NCBI RefSeq assembly: GCF_012843435.1
Contig: NZ_JABAFC010000001.1
Coordinates: 1-64,000, forward strand
DNA: 64,000 nucleotides
Direction of reading: 5' to 3'
Origin: Psychrobacillus sp. BL-248-WT-3
GTDB lineage: Bacteria > Bacillota > Bacilli > Bacillales_A > Planococcaceae
Shown here: piece by piece, positions 41,992 through 50,419 of the stretch
How positions within the stretch are numbered: the stretch's first letter is position 1
Layout: the number at the start of each line of letters is the position of its first letter
Notes under the pieces: generated by a model
Databases searched by the model: none
What the model was told of the DNA's origin: nothing
What the model saw: only the letters and a program-made list of their open reading frames with translations
Translations under genes and position numbers: made by a program

Positions 41992-42921
41992 ATGAAAAAA
42001 GCAGAATTACTAGTGACACCTAAAAATGTAGAGCACATTCGAGAGCTTATACAGGCGGGTGCAGATGCTTTTTTAGTAGGCGAACAGTATTTTGGGTTAA
42101 GGCTAGCAGGAGAATTTACACTAGATGATATTCAAGCAGCGACAAAGCTAGTAAAAGAACATAATAAAAAAATTTACGTTGCCATGAACGGCATTTTTCA
42201 CAATGACAAAGTAGATGAACTTGGCCCTTATATGCAGAAAATACAAGAAATTGGTGTAGATGCAATTGTATTTGGTGACCCGGCGGTAATTATTGCTAGG
42301 AGAGAGGCGAGAGTTACACTACCTCTTCATTGGAATACTGAACAAACAGCTACTAATTACTTTACAGCAAACTATTGGGGAAAACGTGGTTCTACAAGAG
42401 CTGTTTTAGCTCGTGAGCTTAGCTTAGAAGAAGTGATAGATATAAAAGAAAATGCAGAAGTCGAAGTAGAGGCACAGGTGCACGGAATGACGTGTATGTT
42501 CCAGTCTAAGCGATCTTTAATCGGCAACTATTTTCTTTTTCAAGATAAAGCAATGGAAGTGGAAAACCGCTCTCAAAATAAAAATATGTTTTTACATGAT
42601 AAAGAGCGATCGAATAAGTACCCTATCTTCGAGGATCAAAATGGAACCCATATTTTTAGTCCGAATGATATTTGTATGATTGATGAGTTAGATGAGTTTT
42701 TAGATGCAGGAGTGGATAGCTTAAAGATTGATGGCATTCTCCATGAAACGTCATATGTAACGGAAGTCACTAGCTACTATCGTCAGGCAATTGATGCATA
42801 CTATGAATCACGTTCAGCCTATAAAGAGATTAAAAAGGAACTATTTAAGAAAATTGAAGCTATTCAACCTCCACTTAGACCCTTGGATACCGGATTCTAT
42901 TTTAAAGAAACAGTATACTAA
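41992..42921 (+). CDS. trhP1: U32-family tRNA hydroxylation protein TrhP1 (YrrN)
   Basis: The 309-residue protein is the shorter of two U32 peptidase-family paralogues: LLVTPKNVEHIRELIQAGADAFLVGEQYFGLRL opens the barrel, and EVEAQVHGMTCMFQSKRSLIGNYF is the equivalent of the cysteine motif. Despite the peptidase name, B. subtilis YrrN/YrrO support prephenate-dependent 5-hydroxylation of U34. I chose ATG 41992 after AGAGGTG; an in-frame GTG at 41983 lies in that site. The start lies five bases after the trmR stop. Confidence 0.9.
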   Translation: MKKAELLVTPKNVEHIRELIQAGADAFLVGEQYFGLRLAGEFTLDDIQAATKLVKEHNKKIYVAMNGIFHNDKVDELGPYMQKIQEIGVDAIVFGDPAVIIARREARVTLPLHWNTEQTATNYFTANYWGKRGSTRAVLARELSLEEVIDIKENAEVEVEAQVHGMTCMFQSKRSLIGNYFLFQDKAMEVENRSQNKNMFLHDKERSNKYPIFEDQNGTHIFSPNDICMIDELDEFLDAGVDSLKIDGILHETSYVTEVTSYYRQAIDAYYESRSAYKEIKKELFKKIEAIQPPLRPLDTGFYFKETVY

Positions 42922-42973
42922 TTGCGTAGCTCTTAGCTGAAATTATTTTCGGTTCAGAAAGGACAGAATTCAT

Positions 42974-44251
42974 GTGATAAACACGAAAATAGATGAAATA
43001 AGTGAATTAGTCGACGGCAAACGTGTCATTACGAAAAAGCCTGAGTTATTGGCTCCGGCCGGTAGTCTAGAAAAATTAAAAATTGCTGTTCATTATGGTG
43101 CAGATGCAGTATTTATAGGTGGTAGAGAGTTTGGCTTACGTTCAAACGCAGGTAATTTCTCCATTGATGAAATGCGTGAGGGTGTCGAGTTTGCCAATCG
43201 ATACGGAGCAAAAATTTATGTTACAACTAATATCTTTGCTCATAACGAAAATATGGACGGGCTAGAGGAGTATTTAAAGTCAATAGAGGCTGCAGGAGTA
43301 ACTGGAATTATAGTTGCAGATCCTTTAATTATAGAAACCTGTAGGGAGGCAGCTCCTAAGCTAGAAATTCATCTAAGTACTCAACAATCCCTTTCTAACT
43401 GGAAAGCAGTCCAATATTGGAAGGAAGAAGGCTTACACCGAGTTGTTTTAGCTCGAGAAACAAGCGGTGAAGAAATAAAGCTAATGAAAGAAAAAGTGGA
43501 TATAGAGATTGAGACATTTATCCATGGAGCTATGTGTATAGCATATAGCGGTAGATGTACACTCTCTAATCATATGACTGCTCGCGATTCTAACCGCGGT
43601 GGTTGCTGCCAATCATGCCGATGGGACTACGATCTCTACGAAGCAAGCTCTAATGGAGAAGAGAAAGCATTATTTGAAGAAGAAGATACTCCTTTTGCTA
43701 TGAGTCCAAAAGATTTGAAGCTAGTTGAATCTATTCCTAAAATGATTGAAATGGGAATTGATTCTCTAAAAGTAGAAGGTCGTATGAAATCTATTCACTA
43801 TATAGCTACAGTTATTAGTGTATATCGTAAAGTCATCGATGCTTATTGTGCGGACCCAGAAAACTTTGTTATGAAGCAGGAATGGTTGGAAGAGCTTGAA
43901 AAGTGTGCAAACCGAGAAGCAGACACAGCATTCTTTGAGGGTGAGCCTGGTGTTGAACAACAAATGTATGGCGTTCATGACAAAAAACTGGGATACGACT
44001 TTGTTGGGCTAGTTCTAGACTATAACGATGAAACACAAGTAGTAACATTACAACAGAGAAACTACTTCAAGCCAGGAGATGAGGTAGAATTCTTTGGACC
44101 CGAAATCGACAACGTTCGATTGGTAATTGGTGAACTTAAAAATGAAAAGGGAAAAGTTCTAGATGCAGCAAGACATCCCTTAGAAATAGTTCAATTTACA
44201 TGTCCGACTAAATTATATCCAAACAACATGATGAGAAAGGGGTTAAACTAA
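42974..44251 (+). CDS. trhP2: U32-family tRNA hydroxylation protein TrhP2 (YrrO)
   Basis: The 425-residue U32 protein has [30 protein letters not shown], the cysteine-rich [17 protein letters not shown] plus [10 protein letters not shown] (a probable iron-sulfur site, about residues 178-215), and a C-terminal beta domain. It pairs with TrhP1 to make ho5U34 in tRNA. The start is GTG 42974 after AAAGGAC; spacing is somewhat long. Its stop overlaps the udk ATG by one base. Confidence 0.93.
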   Translation: MINTKIDEISELVDGKRVITKKPELLAPAGSLEKLKIAVHYGADAVFIGGREFGLRSNAGNFSIDEMREGVEFANRYGAKIYVTTNIFAHNENMDGLEEYLKSIEAAGVTGIIVADPLIIETCREAAPKLEIHLSTQQSLSNWKAVQYWKEEGLHRVVLARETSGEEIKLMKEKVDIEIETFIHGAMCIAYSGRCTLSNHMTARDSNRGGCCQSCRWDYDLYEASSNGEEKALFEEEDTPFAMSPKDLKLVESIPKMIEMGIDSLKVEGRMKSIHYIATVISVYRKVIDAYCADPENFVMKQEWLEELEKCANREADTAFFEGEPGVEQQMYGVHDKKLGYDFVGLVLDYNDETQVVTLQQRNYFKPGDEVEFFGPEIDNVRLVIGELKNEKGKVLDAARHPLEIVQFTCPTKLYPNNMMRKGLN

Positions 44252-44889
44252 TGGCTAAACGTACTCCGCTTATCATAGGCATCACTGGTGGTTCCGGTTC
44301 AGGAAAGACCAGCGTTACCCAAGCAATTAGTGAAGTTTTTAAAGACCATTCTGTAGTAGTTATTGAACAAGATTATTATTATAAAGACCAAAGCCATTTA
44401 GCTTTTGAAGAAAGATTGAATACAAATTACGATCATCCCTTTGCTTTTGACAATGACCTACTTATTCAGCATGTAAATGATTTGCTGAACGACAAAGCAA
44501 TTAAAAAACCAATTTATGATTATGCACAACACACGCGTTCAAGTGAAACAGTCCTGATCCAACCAAAGGATGTAATTATTTTAGAAGGTATCCTAGTGCT
44601 AGAGGACGAGCGTTTAAGAAACCTCATGGATATAAAATTATTTGTAGATACAGACTCGGATTTACGTATTATTCGAAGAATTTTACGTGATATTCATGAG
44701 AGGGGCCGTACGGTAGAATCTGTAGTAGAACAATATTTAACAGTCGTTCGCCCAATGCATAATCAGTTTATAGAGCCTACTAAAAGATACGCAGATGTAA
44801 TTATTCCTGAAGGCGGTCAAAATGAGGTAGCAATCGATTTAATGGTTACAAAAATAAAAACTATTCTTGAAACTAATGCTATTGTATAA
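44251..44889 (+). CDS. udk: Uridine kinase
   Basis: The 212-residue P-loop kinase has Walker [14 protein letters not shown] (about residues 10-22), the EQDYYYKD nucleoside-binding segment, NYDHPFAFD, and [13 protein letters not shown]. It phosphorylates uridine and cytidine in pyrimidine salvage. It overlaps the trhP2 stop by one base (taATG), so it is coupled to the tRNA modification genes. Conserved order trhP2-udk-greA. Confidence 0.96.
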   Translation: MAKRTPLIIGITGGSGSGKTSVTQAISEVFKDHSVVVIEQDYYYKDQSHLAFEERLNTNYDHPFAFDNDLLIQHVNDLLNDKAIKKPIYDYAQHTRSSETVLIQPKDVIILEGILVLEDERLRNLMDIKLFVDTDSDLRIIRRILRDIHERGRTVESVVEQYLTVVRPMHNQFIEPTKRYADVIIPEGGQNEVAIDLMVTKIKTILETNAIV

Positions 44890-45001
44890 TATGATGATGA
44901 AAGATTTACAAATATTTCATTAAATTCATATCATTTTAACTCGAAGCATATGAATAGGAAATATGTGTTTATAAAGAGGGATTTTAAAGGAGTGTATGGA
45001 A

Positions 45002-45474
45002 GTGTCAACTGAGAAACAATTTCCGATGACTGTAGCAGGTAAACGTAAACTAGAAGAAGAATTAGAAGTATTAAAAACTGTAAAACGTAAAGAAGTCGTA
45101 GAACGTATTAAAATCGCTCGTAGCTTCGGTGATTTGTCGGAGAATTCGGAGTATGATTCTGCTAAGGAAGACCAAGCTTTTGTTGAAGGAAGAATCTCTA
45201 CAATTGAATCCATGATTCGAAATGCTGTGATTATCGAAGAGGAAGATAATAATGACGTTGTCTCTTTAGGTAAAACAGTGACATTTGTTGAAATTCCAGA
45301 TGGAGATGAAGAAAGCTACACTATCGTTGGATCTGCTGAAGCTGATCCTTTAGAAGGGCTTATCTAAACGATTCTCCTATTGCTAAAGGCTTACTTGGAA
45401 AGACAACCGGAGATAAAGTGAAAATCCTTACTCCAGGCGGAGAAATGGATGTAGAAATTATTTCTATTTCTTAA
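45002..45474 (+). pseudogene. greA: Transcript cleavage factor GreA, frameshifted near the C-terminus
   Basis: From GTG 45002 (GGAG nine bases upstream) the reading frame gives a normal GreA coiled-coil ([23 protein letters not shown]) and [12 protein letters not shown], then stops at TAA 45365-45367 after about 121 residues. The +2 frame continues at once with [18 protein letters not shown] ... PGGEM and ends at 45474 with the usual IISIS-like end. Inserting one base after 45365 restores a 157-codon GreA. As given, the C-terminal FKBP-like domain loses about 36 residues. It may be a true mutation or a sequence error. GreA rescues backtracked RNA polymerase. Confidence 0.88.
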
Positions 45475-45492
45475 GACGGACAATATATTTTC

Positions 45493-45538
45493 AAAAATGA
45501 GGAGTAAACATTTATATGTTTGCTCCTCATTTTAAATT
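45493..45538 (+). terminator. Intrinsic terminator after greA
   Basis: aaaatgaggagtaaaca pairs with tgtttgctcctcatttt around a six-base loop, followed by aaattta; a good stem with a short T part inside the arm. Confidence 0.85.
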
Positions 45539-45734
45539 TACAAAGAATTTAAGTATAAATAGTTAAGACCTTTGTCATATTGTTTATTCTTTTTATAACT
45601 GTAATGTATTTTTGATATTCCTAAGGATATAAGTGGATGGATTCACTCTTTCTTCTATGCATATTAATGATAGGGCAGAAATGCTATAAAATCCTGAGGA
45701 CATGTGCTAGGGGAAGGTAATATCTTAGCTCATA

Positions 45735-45770
45735 TGCTCTCATGAAAACGTCCGCTGTAGTGGAAAAAAA
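45735..45770. repeat. Possible decayed right end of the dispersed repeat
   Basis: gaaaacgtccgctgtagtgg (about 45742-45761) resembles gaaagcgtccggctggggcgg at the end of the element near 26870-26890. The rest of the element is not clearly present. Confidence 0.35.
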
Positions 45771-45958
45771 CTATTATCGTAGATATTAATTTTGTATCAT
45801 TCTCTTTTTATCCCTATGATATAATATTTGGAAGAAAAATGAGACTTGCTAAAAGCATTTATATGTATTAAATTAGTTAGCACCTAAAGTTTTGAAACTT
45901 AGTTTCTATTATCACGTCTATTATTTATAGTTCTCTATCTTTTAAAAGGAGGAAGAGT

Positions 45959-46630
45959 ATGTCAGAACAAAATCAAAAAATTAACTCACGTTTAAACAAA
46001 AATAATCGCAAGAAAAAAACTAATACAATACTGAATGTCTTAATTGGAGTAGTACTTCTGTTAATCATTATTGTAGTTGTTAATTTAGTGACAGGTGATA
46101 AAGAGGAAAAAGATATTGCCCAAGAACCAAAAGAAACTGAATCCGTTTCAGAGAGTAGTGAAGTCGAAGAAGAGGAATCAGAAGACGTTGAATTGACTAC
46201 TGAGGAAATAGCCGAAGAGGACGAACAAAACGAAACAGCCAATGAAGAAAATGATTCGACCACAGAGTCAGGCTCTTCTTCTAACGACTCAAATGAAATT
46301 ATAGAAGAATCCGATGATCCAAATGTGGAGGCTGTTGTAGTAGACCCTTCGTGGGAACCAATAGGGACAGCTCAAGTAGGAGAACATGTCTCTAGCTATA
46401 CGAAGGAAACAGTAGATTGGGAAGAGAAGGTTGACGCATTAGCTTACGCGGCAAACTTAGACCCATCTAATATGATTGTCCATTTTCTAGGTAATGGTGG
46501 AAGTCCACAAAAGTCTATAGGAACTGTTACTTCTAAAGATGGAAAAGAAATCTATCGTATATCCTTAGAATGGGTCGACGGTCAAGGATGGAAGCCAACC
46601 AAAAAAGAAAAGCTGTTATCAGCAAAATAA
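45959..46630 (+). CDS. yrrS: YrrS family DUF1510 membrane protein
   Basis: The 223-residue protein has a basic N-terminus (RLNKNNRKKKTN), one membrane helix (about 23-44), a very acidic, low-complexity segment (about 48-125, many Glu, Asp and Ser) and a C-terminal DUF1510 domain with DPSWEPIGTAQVGEH, TVDWEEKV and GNGGSPQKSIGTV. It is likely anchored in the membrane with the domain outside. Function is unclear; in B. subtilis it neighbours pbpI, which is absent here. AAAGGAGG precedes the ATG. Confidence 0.85.
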   Translation: MSEQNQKINSRLNKNNRKKKTNTILNVLIGVVLLLIIIVVVNLVTGDKEEKDIAQEPKETESVSESSEVEEEESEDVELTTEEIAEEDEQNETANEENDSTTESGSSSNDSNEIIEESDDPNVEAVVVDPSWEPIGTAQVGEHVSSYTKETVDWEEKVDALAYAANLDPSNMIVHFLGNGGSPQKSIGTVTSKDGKEIYRISLEWVDGQGWKPTKKEKLLSAK

Positions 46631-46640
46631 ATATACAATG

Positions 46641-46680
46641 TGGGAGCGGTACTTGACTAAAGTGCCGCTCTCCTTTACTT
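46641..46680 (+). terminator. Intrinsic terminator after yrrS
   Basis: ggagcggtact pairs imperfectly with aagtgccgctctcc around a short loop, followed by tttactttaaa. Confidence 0.7.
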
Positions 46681-46714
46681 TAAAAGAAGTACTTTTAGAG
46701 AGGGGTTTTTAATA

Positions 46715-47407
46715 ATGAAGATTGCCGTAATTGGAGCAATGGAAGAAGAAGTAGAATTATTAAGAAATGCGGTTGAAAATGCAAAGACTATAGAAATTGC
46801 AAATAGTGAGTTTACAACTGGTACATATAAAAGCCATGAAATAATCCTGTTGAAAAGTGGAATTGGCAAAGTAAATGCAGCCATGTCTACTGCTATTCTT
46901 TTAAATGAGTATAAACCAGATTATGTCATTAATACAGGGTCTGCTGGCGGATATGATCCTCAGCTAGAAGTAGGAGCAATTGTTATTTCAGATGAAGTAA
47001 GACATCATGACGTAGATGTAACTGCATTTGGATATGAGATGGGACAGGTTCCTCAAATGCCACCTGCATTTAAATCCGACGAGCGTTTAATGAAGCTTGC
47101 AGAAGATGCGGTAAATGAAATTGGTGAGCATCAGGCCTCAACAGGCTTAATTGCTACTGGTGATACCTTTATGCATAATCCAGAACGAGTAGAACTAGTT
47201 CGCAGTTATTTTCCTTCTATGAAAGCTTGTGAAATGGAAGCTGCTGCCGTCGCGCAGGTTTGTCATCAATTTTCAGTACCATTTGTAGTTATTCGTGCTC
47301 TTTCCGATATTGCAGGAAAAGAATCCTCGATTAGCTTTGATGAGTTTCTGCCAGTTGCAGCTAAGCATTCCACACAAATAGTGCTTCGTGTAATTGAAAA
47401 CATTTAG
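46715..47407 (+). CDS. mtnN: 5'-methylthioadenosine/S-adenosylhomocysteine nucleosidase
   Basis: The 230-residue enzyme has [10 protein letters not shown] at the start, [10 protein letters not shown], the substrate-binding [12 protein letters not shown] (about residues 170-181) and the catalytic Asp in [11 protein letters not shown]. It cleaves MTA and SAH to adenine and the thio-ribose, feeding methionine and sulfur recycling. GAGGGG precedes the ATG. In B. subtilis it is followed by cysK and mccB; here a tiny peptide gene and sigK follow instead. Confidence 0.97.
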   Translation: MKIAVIGAMEEEVELLRNAVENAKTIEIANSEFTTGTYKSHEIILLKSGIGKVNAAMSTAILLNEYKPDYVINTGSAGGYDPQLEVGAIVISDEVRHHDVDVTAFGYEMGQVPQMPPAFKSDERLMKLAEDAVNEIGEHQASTGLIATGDTFMHNPERVELVRSYFPSMKACEMEAAAVAQVCHQFSVPFVVIRALSDIAGKESSISFDEFLPVAAKHSTQIVLRVIENI

Positions 47408-47517
47408 TTGTCATTAATTGGACAAACTATAGCATAGAATGCATGTAATCAGTATTTCCTATATGTGCTATGATGAAAGTATTAAAAGCTTTCCACAATA
47501 GTCTAGGAGGAGATCTG

Positions 47518-47598
47518 ATGGTTTTTATCATGGCTATGTCTGTTTTGGTTACAGCTGTATTAGCATTTGTAATGATTGCCGAAACAAGTGAAGATTAA
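47518..47598 (+). CDS. 26-residue hydrophobic peptide, unannotated
   Basis: ATG 47518 is preceded by a strong CTAGGAGGAG, seven bases away. The product is MVFIMAMSVLVTAVLAFV plus MIAETSED: one membrane helix with an acidic end. A convincing terminator follows at 47609-47645. A possible -10 TATGAT lies at 47469-47474, so it could be a separate transcript or part of the mtnN mRNA. It overlaps the convergent sigK stop by four bases. I know no named family. Small membrane peptides of this shape may be regulators or toxins, but this is inference. Confidence 0.65.
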   Translation: MVFIMAMSVLVTAVLAFVMIAETSED

Positions 47599-48347
47599 TT
47601 TTCTCTAGCTCTCTTGGTGTTTGATCCATCAAGAGAGTTTTTTTCATGGATGTAATACTGATAGAGCTTAACAAGCGCACGCTTTTCAATACGAGAAACA
47701 TAGCTTCTTGAAATTTTTAATTGCTTAGAAATTTCTTTTTGAGTCATTGGCTCATGGCCCAATAATCCATATCTTCGAACGATGATATCTAGCTCTCGTT
47801 TCTCGAGTTGGGATAGGTGTTTATATAAACGATTGGTATCTTCTTCTTCCACTAGCTGTTCGTCCGAGCTTTTATCTAGCCCTTGTAGTAAATCGGTGAT
47901 TTCTAAAGAATGTCCATCTTTATCCATTCCAATAGGTTCATGTAAAGAAATATCCTTTTGAACTTTTTTTAATGAACGCAAATACATAAGAATTTCATTT
48001 TCGATACAACGAGCAGCATATGTTGCTAATTTTGTTTTTTTGGTAGGTGTATAGCTATTAACAGCTTTCATCAGCCCAATTGTTCCAATTGATATATAGT
48101 CATCTAAAAGCTCATGCTTCGGGTGAAATTTCTTAACTACGTGTGCAACAAGCCGCATATTACGTTCGATAAGTTCATCTCTTGCTGTGAGGTCTCCATC
48201 TAGAAAACGTTGAATCATTACTTGTTCTTCCTCCGGAGAAAGGGGCTGATGGAACGCCTGCCCTTTTAAATAACCAAGCACAAGTGGCAAATCGATGACC
48301 ATGTTTATAAATGCGGTTAGAAGACCGGAAATTATGTTCACCTCCAT
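47595..48347 (-). CDS. sigK: RNA polymerase sporulation sigma factor SigK (pro-sigma-K)
   Basis: This is an uninterrupted 250-codon SigK with region 2 (LIERNMRLVAHVVKKF, SIGTIGLMKAVNSY, KLATYAARCIENEILMYLR), an extended linker and region 4 (REKE-like RELDIIVRRYGLLG, QKEISKQLKISRSYVSRIEKRAL). An N-terminal hydrophobic pro-sequence (ISGLLTAFINMVIDLPLVLGYL) fits activation by SpoIVFB cleavage. There is no skin-type insertion. The start is uncertain: the in-frame ATG lies inside ATGGAGGTG, which itself looks like the ribosome-binding site, so ATA 48335 or ATT 48332 could be used. It controls late mother-cell genes. Confidence 0.93.
   Translation of the reverse strand: MEVNIISGLLTAFINMVIDLPLVLGYLKGQAFHQPLSPEEEQVMIQRFLDGDLTARDELIERNMRLVAHVVKKFHPKHELLDDYISIGTIGLMKAVNSYTPTKKTKLATYAARCIENEILMYLRSLKKVQKDISLHEPIGMDKDGHSLEITDLLQGLDKSSDEQLVEEEDTNRLYKHLSQLEKRELDIIVRRYGLLGHEPMTQKEISKQLKISRSYVSRIEKRALVKLYQYYIHEKNSLDGSNTKRAREN
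47609..47645 (+). terminator. Terminator of the peptide transcript, inside antisense sigK
   Basis: ctctcttggtg pairs with catcaagagag around a short loop and is followed by seven or more T. It reads antisense to the last codons of sigK. Confidence 0.85.
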
Positions 48348-48387
48348 CTAGTTATACTTTCAATATATGTGGAATTACGACAAAATA

Positions 48388-48416
48388 TGAAAAAAACGAC
48401 TGCATTTGCAGTCGCC
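48388..48416 (-). terminator. Intrinsic terminator of pssA
   Basis: On the minus strand cgactgca pairs with tgcagtcg around two bases (48397-48414), then six to seven T (48391-48396). Confidence 0.85.
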
Positions 48417-48447
48417 TTTTAAGAAATATATAATTGCTTAAAGCATA

Positions 48448-48987
48448 TCAGACCTTTTTTAAAGTAAAAGTACTAATCATTAATAATGCAAGAATAATAA
48501 ATAAAAACATGTACGTAACTGGCGGAACAAAATTAATAGCGAAGTATGATAATGTTAAAATTACTCCGGCAACCGTAATTGGTAGTCCTGTAAAAAATCC
48601 ATTTGACTCAGAAATATTAAAGCGGGCTAATCTAAATGCGCCACAAGCTATATATATAACAGTAATAATCATTCCTGCAATACTAAATTCCTGTAAAACT
48701 AAGGAGTACATTAAAAGAGCAGGTGCAATTCCGAATGATATAATATCACTCATCGAATCTAATTGTTTACCAAGCTCTGACTCTAAGTTGAATCTTCTGG
48801 CAACCATGCCATCAAAACGATCTAACAAGCCTGCTATAAATATAAATAACACGCTAAACGTGTAGTATTCATTTACTGTAGCCATAATTGCTGCTCCACC
48901 GAATGCTAAATTACCAATTGTTATCATATTAGCAGCCTGCGTTTTTAGTTTTTTTATTGTTTGAGTCATAGCATTTTGTAAATACAT
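48448..48987 (-). CDS. pssA: CDP-diacylglycerol--serine O-phosphatidyltransferase
   Basis: The 179-residue membrane enzyme has the CDP-alcohol phosphotransferase signature DRFDGMVARRFNLESELGK followed by QLDSMSD (about residues 55-80) with the metal-binding aspartates. About six hydrophobic helices follow. It makes phosphatidylserine from CDP-diacylglycerol. GGAG lies nine bases before the ATG. It diverges from psd, whose product consumes phosphatidylserine, with about 90 bases between them. Confidence 0.95.
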   Translation of the reverse strand: MYLQNAMTQTIKKLKTQAANMITIGNLAFGGAAIMATVNEYYTFSVLFIFIAGLLDRFDGMVARRFNLESELGKQLDSMSDIISFGIAPALLMYSLVLQEFSIAGMIITVIYIACGAFRLARFNISESNGFFTGLPITVAGVILTLSYFAINFVPPVTYMFLFIILALLMISTFTLKKV

Positions 48988-49077
48988 TGCAAATCACTCC
49001 TTTACAAATAACATATTTGTTCATTATACTTCGAGTAAACAAAAATTGTAAGTAAATTTTTATAGGGAGACTAAGAA

Positions 49078-49860
49078 ATGAAAGAAAAAATATATCAATC
49101 TATGATTGAGCTAACCAATGGTAGGTGGTCATCATCATTAATCAAAGGCTTTGCTCAGTCTAATCTCAGTAAGAAAATAATACCTGCCTATATGAAACAT
49201 TTTAATATAGATCCTTCTGAAATGCCATGTCATCTCCATGAATTTTCTACATTGCATGATTTTTTTGTTCGCCCATTAAAACAAAATAGTAGAAATATAG
49301 ACCCTGCTGTCAACGGAATTATAAGTCCAGTAGATGCAACTATTGAAACTTTCGGGGATATAACGTATGATGGAATTTTTCATGTAAAAGGAAAACCATA
49401 CACGCTATATGATATGCTCGGCTCCGACAAAATAGGTAAAGAATATGAAAAAGGTAAATTTATCATTTTATATTTAAGCCCGGCGGAATATCACCGAATC
49501 CACTCTCCAATTGATGGGAAGGTCACTCGGCAGTATGTGCTAGGAAAGAAATCCTATCCAGTGAACAAATGGGGACTAGCTTATGGTAAAGAAACAATTA
49601 GTGGCAACTATCGGCTATTAACAGAGCTTTTGATGCCTAATGATAAGCGTTGTTTTCATATTAAGGTGGGGGCAATGTTCGTGAATTCCATTGAACTCAC
49701 TAACAGGGAGTTAGAATGGAAAAAGGGAGAAGAGGTAGGTTACTTTTCTTTCGGTTCAACAGTAGTTTTGTTATTTGAAGAAGACAGTATAGAGTTTTCA
49801 AGAGAAATAACTCCTGGAAAGTTTATTCGAATGGGTGAGAGACTCGCAAATATGCTATAA
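49078..49860 (+). CDS. psd: Phosphatidylserine decarboxylase proenzyme
   Basis: The 260-residue proenzyme has HEFSTLHDFFVRPLK, SPVDATIE, HSPIDGKV-type repeats and the self-cleavage site FGSTVVLLFE near residue 222, whose serine becomes the pyruvoyl group. It forms phosphatidylethanolamine at the membrane. AGGGAG precedes the ATG. The pssA/psd divergent pair completes phosphatidylethanolamine synthesis. Confidence 0.96.
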   Translation: MKEKIYQSMIELTNGRWSSSLIKGFAQSNLSKKIIPAYMKHFNIDPSEMPCHLHEFSTLHDFFVRPLKQNSRNIDPAVNGIISPVDATIETFGDITYDGIFHVKGKPYTLYDMLGSDKIGKEYEKGKFIILYLSPAEYHRIHSPIDGKVTRQYVLGKKSYPVNKWGLAYGKETISGNYRLLTELLMPNDKRCFHIKVGAMFVNSIELTNRELEWKKGEEVGYFSFGSTVVLLFEEDSIEFSREITPGKFIRMGERLANML

Positions 49861-49897
49861 TCGTTAAAGAAAAAGTGTCGAAGTGGAGTGTTTGTCT

Positions 49898-50419
49898 TTG
49901 TATTCAAATTTTATACCAAGTGAATTTGTTAGAAGTGTCTTTCATATAACACCGGAAATGTTAAAGGAAAAGGGCGTAAAGGCAATTATTACAGATTTGG
50001 ATAATACATTAGTTGAATGGGATCGACCAGATGCAACCCCTAAGCTAATAGAATGGTTCACTAATATGAAAGAAGCAGGTATTCAAGTAACCATTGTATC
50101 CAATAACAATGAATTACGTGTTAAGTCATTTGCAGATCCATTAGGGATTCCTTTTATATATAAAGCAAAAAAGCCTTTAGGAAAGGCTTTTCGTCATGCT
50201 CTTAGTATAATGTCCGTTAAAAAAGAGGAAGTTGTAGTTATTGGTGATCAGCTATTAACGGATGTCTTTGGCGGAAATAGACAAAAGCTCCATACCATTC
50301 TAGTAATACCTGTCGCAAAATCAGATGGTTTCGTGACGAAGTTCAATCGTATGGTGGAGAGAAGAATTTTTAGTTACTTGGACAAAAAAGGACAAGTTAC
50401 ATGGGAGGAAGAAGCGTGA
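49898..50419 (+). CDS. yqeG: YqeG family HAD phosphatase
   Basis: The 173-residue HAD-IIIA phosphatase has motif I ITDLDNTLVEWDRP, motif II TIVSNNNELRV, motif III Lys in KAKKPLGKAF and motif IV VIGDQLLTDVFGGN. Start chosen is TTG 49898, nine bases after GGAG, matching the family's N-terminus (xxFIPSEFV); in-frame GTG 49883 overlaps that site. Substrate is not established for the family, although plant and bacterial relatives include phosphatidylglycerophosphate phosphatases. Its stop overlaps the yqeH GTG by four bases (GTGA). First gene of the yqeG-yqeM operon. Confidence 0.92.
   Translation: MYSNFIPSEFVRSVFHITPEMLKEKGVKAIITDLDNTLVEWDRPDATPKLIEWFTNMKEAGIQVTIVSNNNELRVKSFADPLGIPFIYKAKKPLGKAFRHALSIMSVKKEEVVVIGDQLLTDVFGGNRQKLHTILVIPVAKSDGFVTKFNRMVERRIFSYLDKKGQVTWEEEA

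Larger units (their letters stand above)
45475..45958. other. Gene-free stretch between greA and yrrS
   Basis: About 480 bases. After the greA terminator comes AT-rich sequence, then a possible decayed copy of the right end of the dispersed repeat at about 45735-45770, and a TATAAT at 45820-45825 that may belong to the yrrS promoter although no good -35 is spaced correctly. No gene was found. Confidence 0.55.

Noticed and set aside
45330-45400. Programmed ribosomal frameshift in greA
   Set aside because: There is no slippery heptamer or downstream pseudoknot, and GreA is not known to use frameshifting; a mutation or sequence error is simpler.
47595-48347. skin-type element splitting sigK
   Set aside because: The sigK frame is continuous through regions 2 to 4, and no recombinase gene is nearby.
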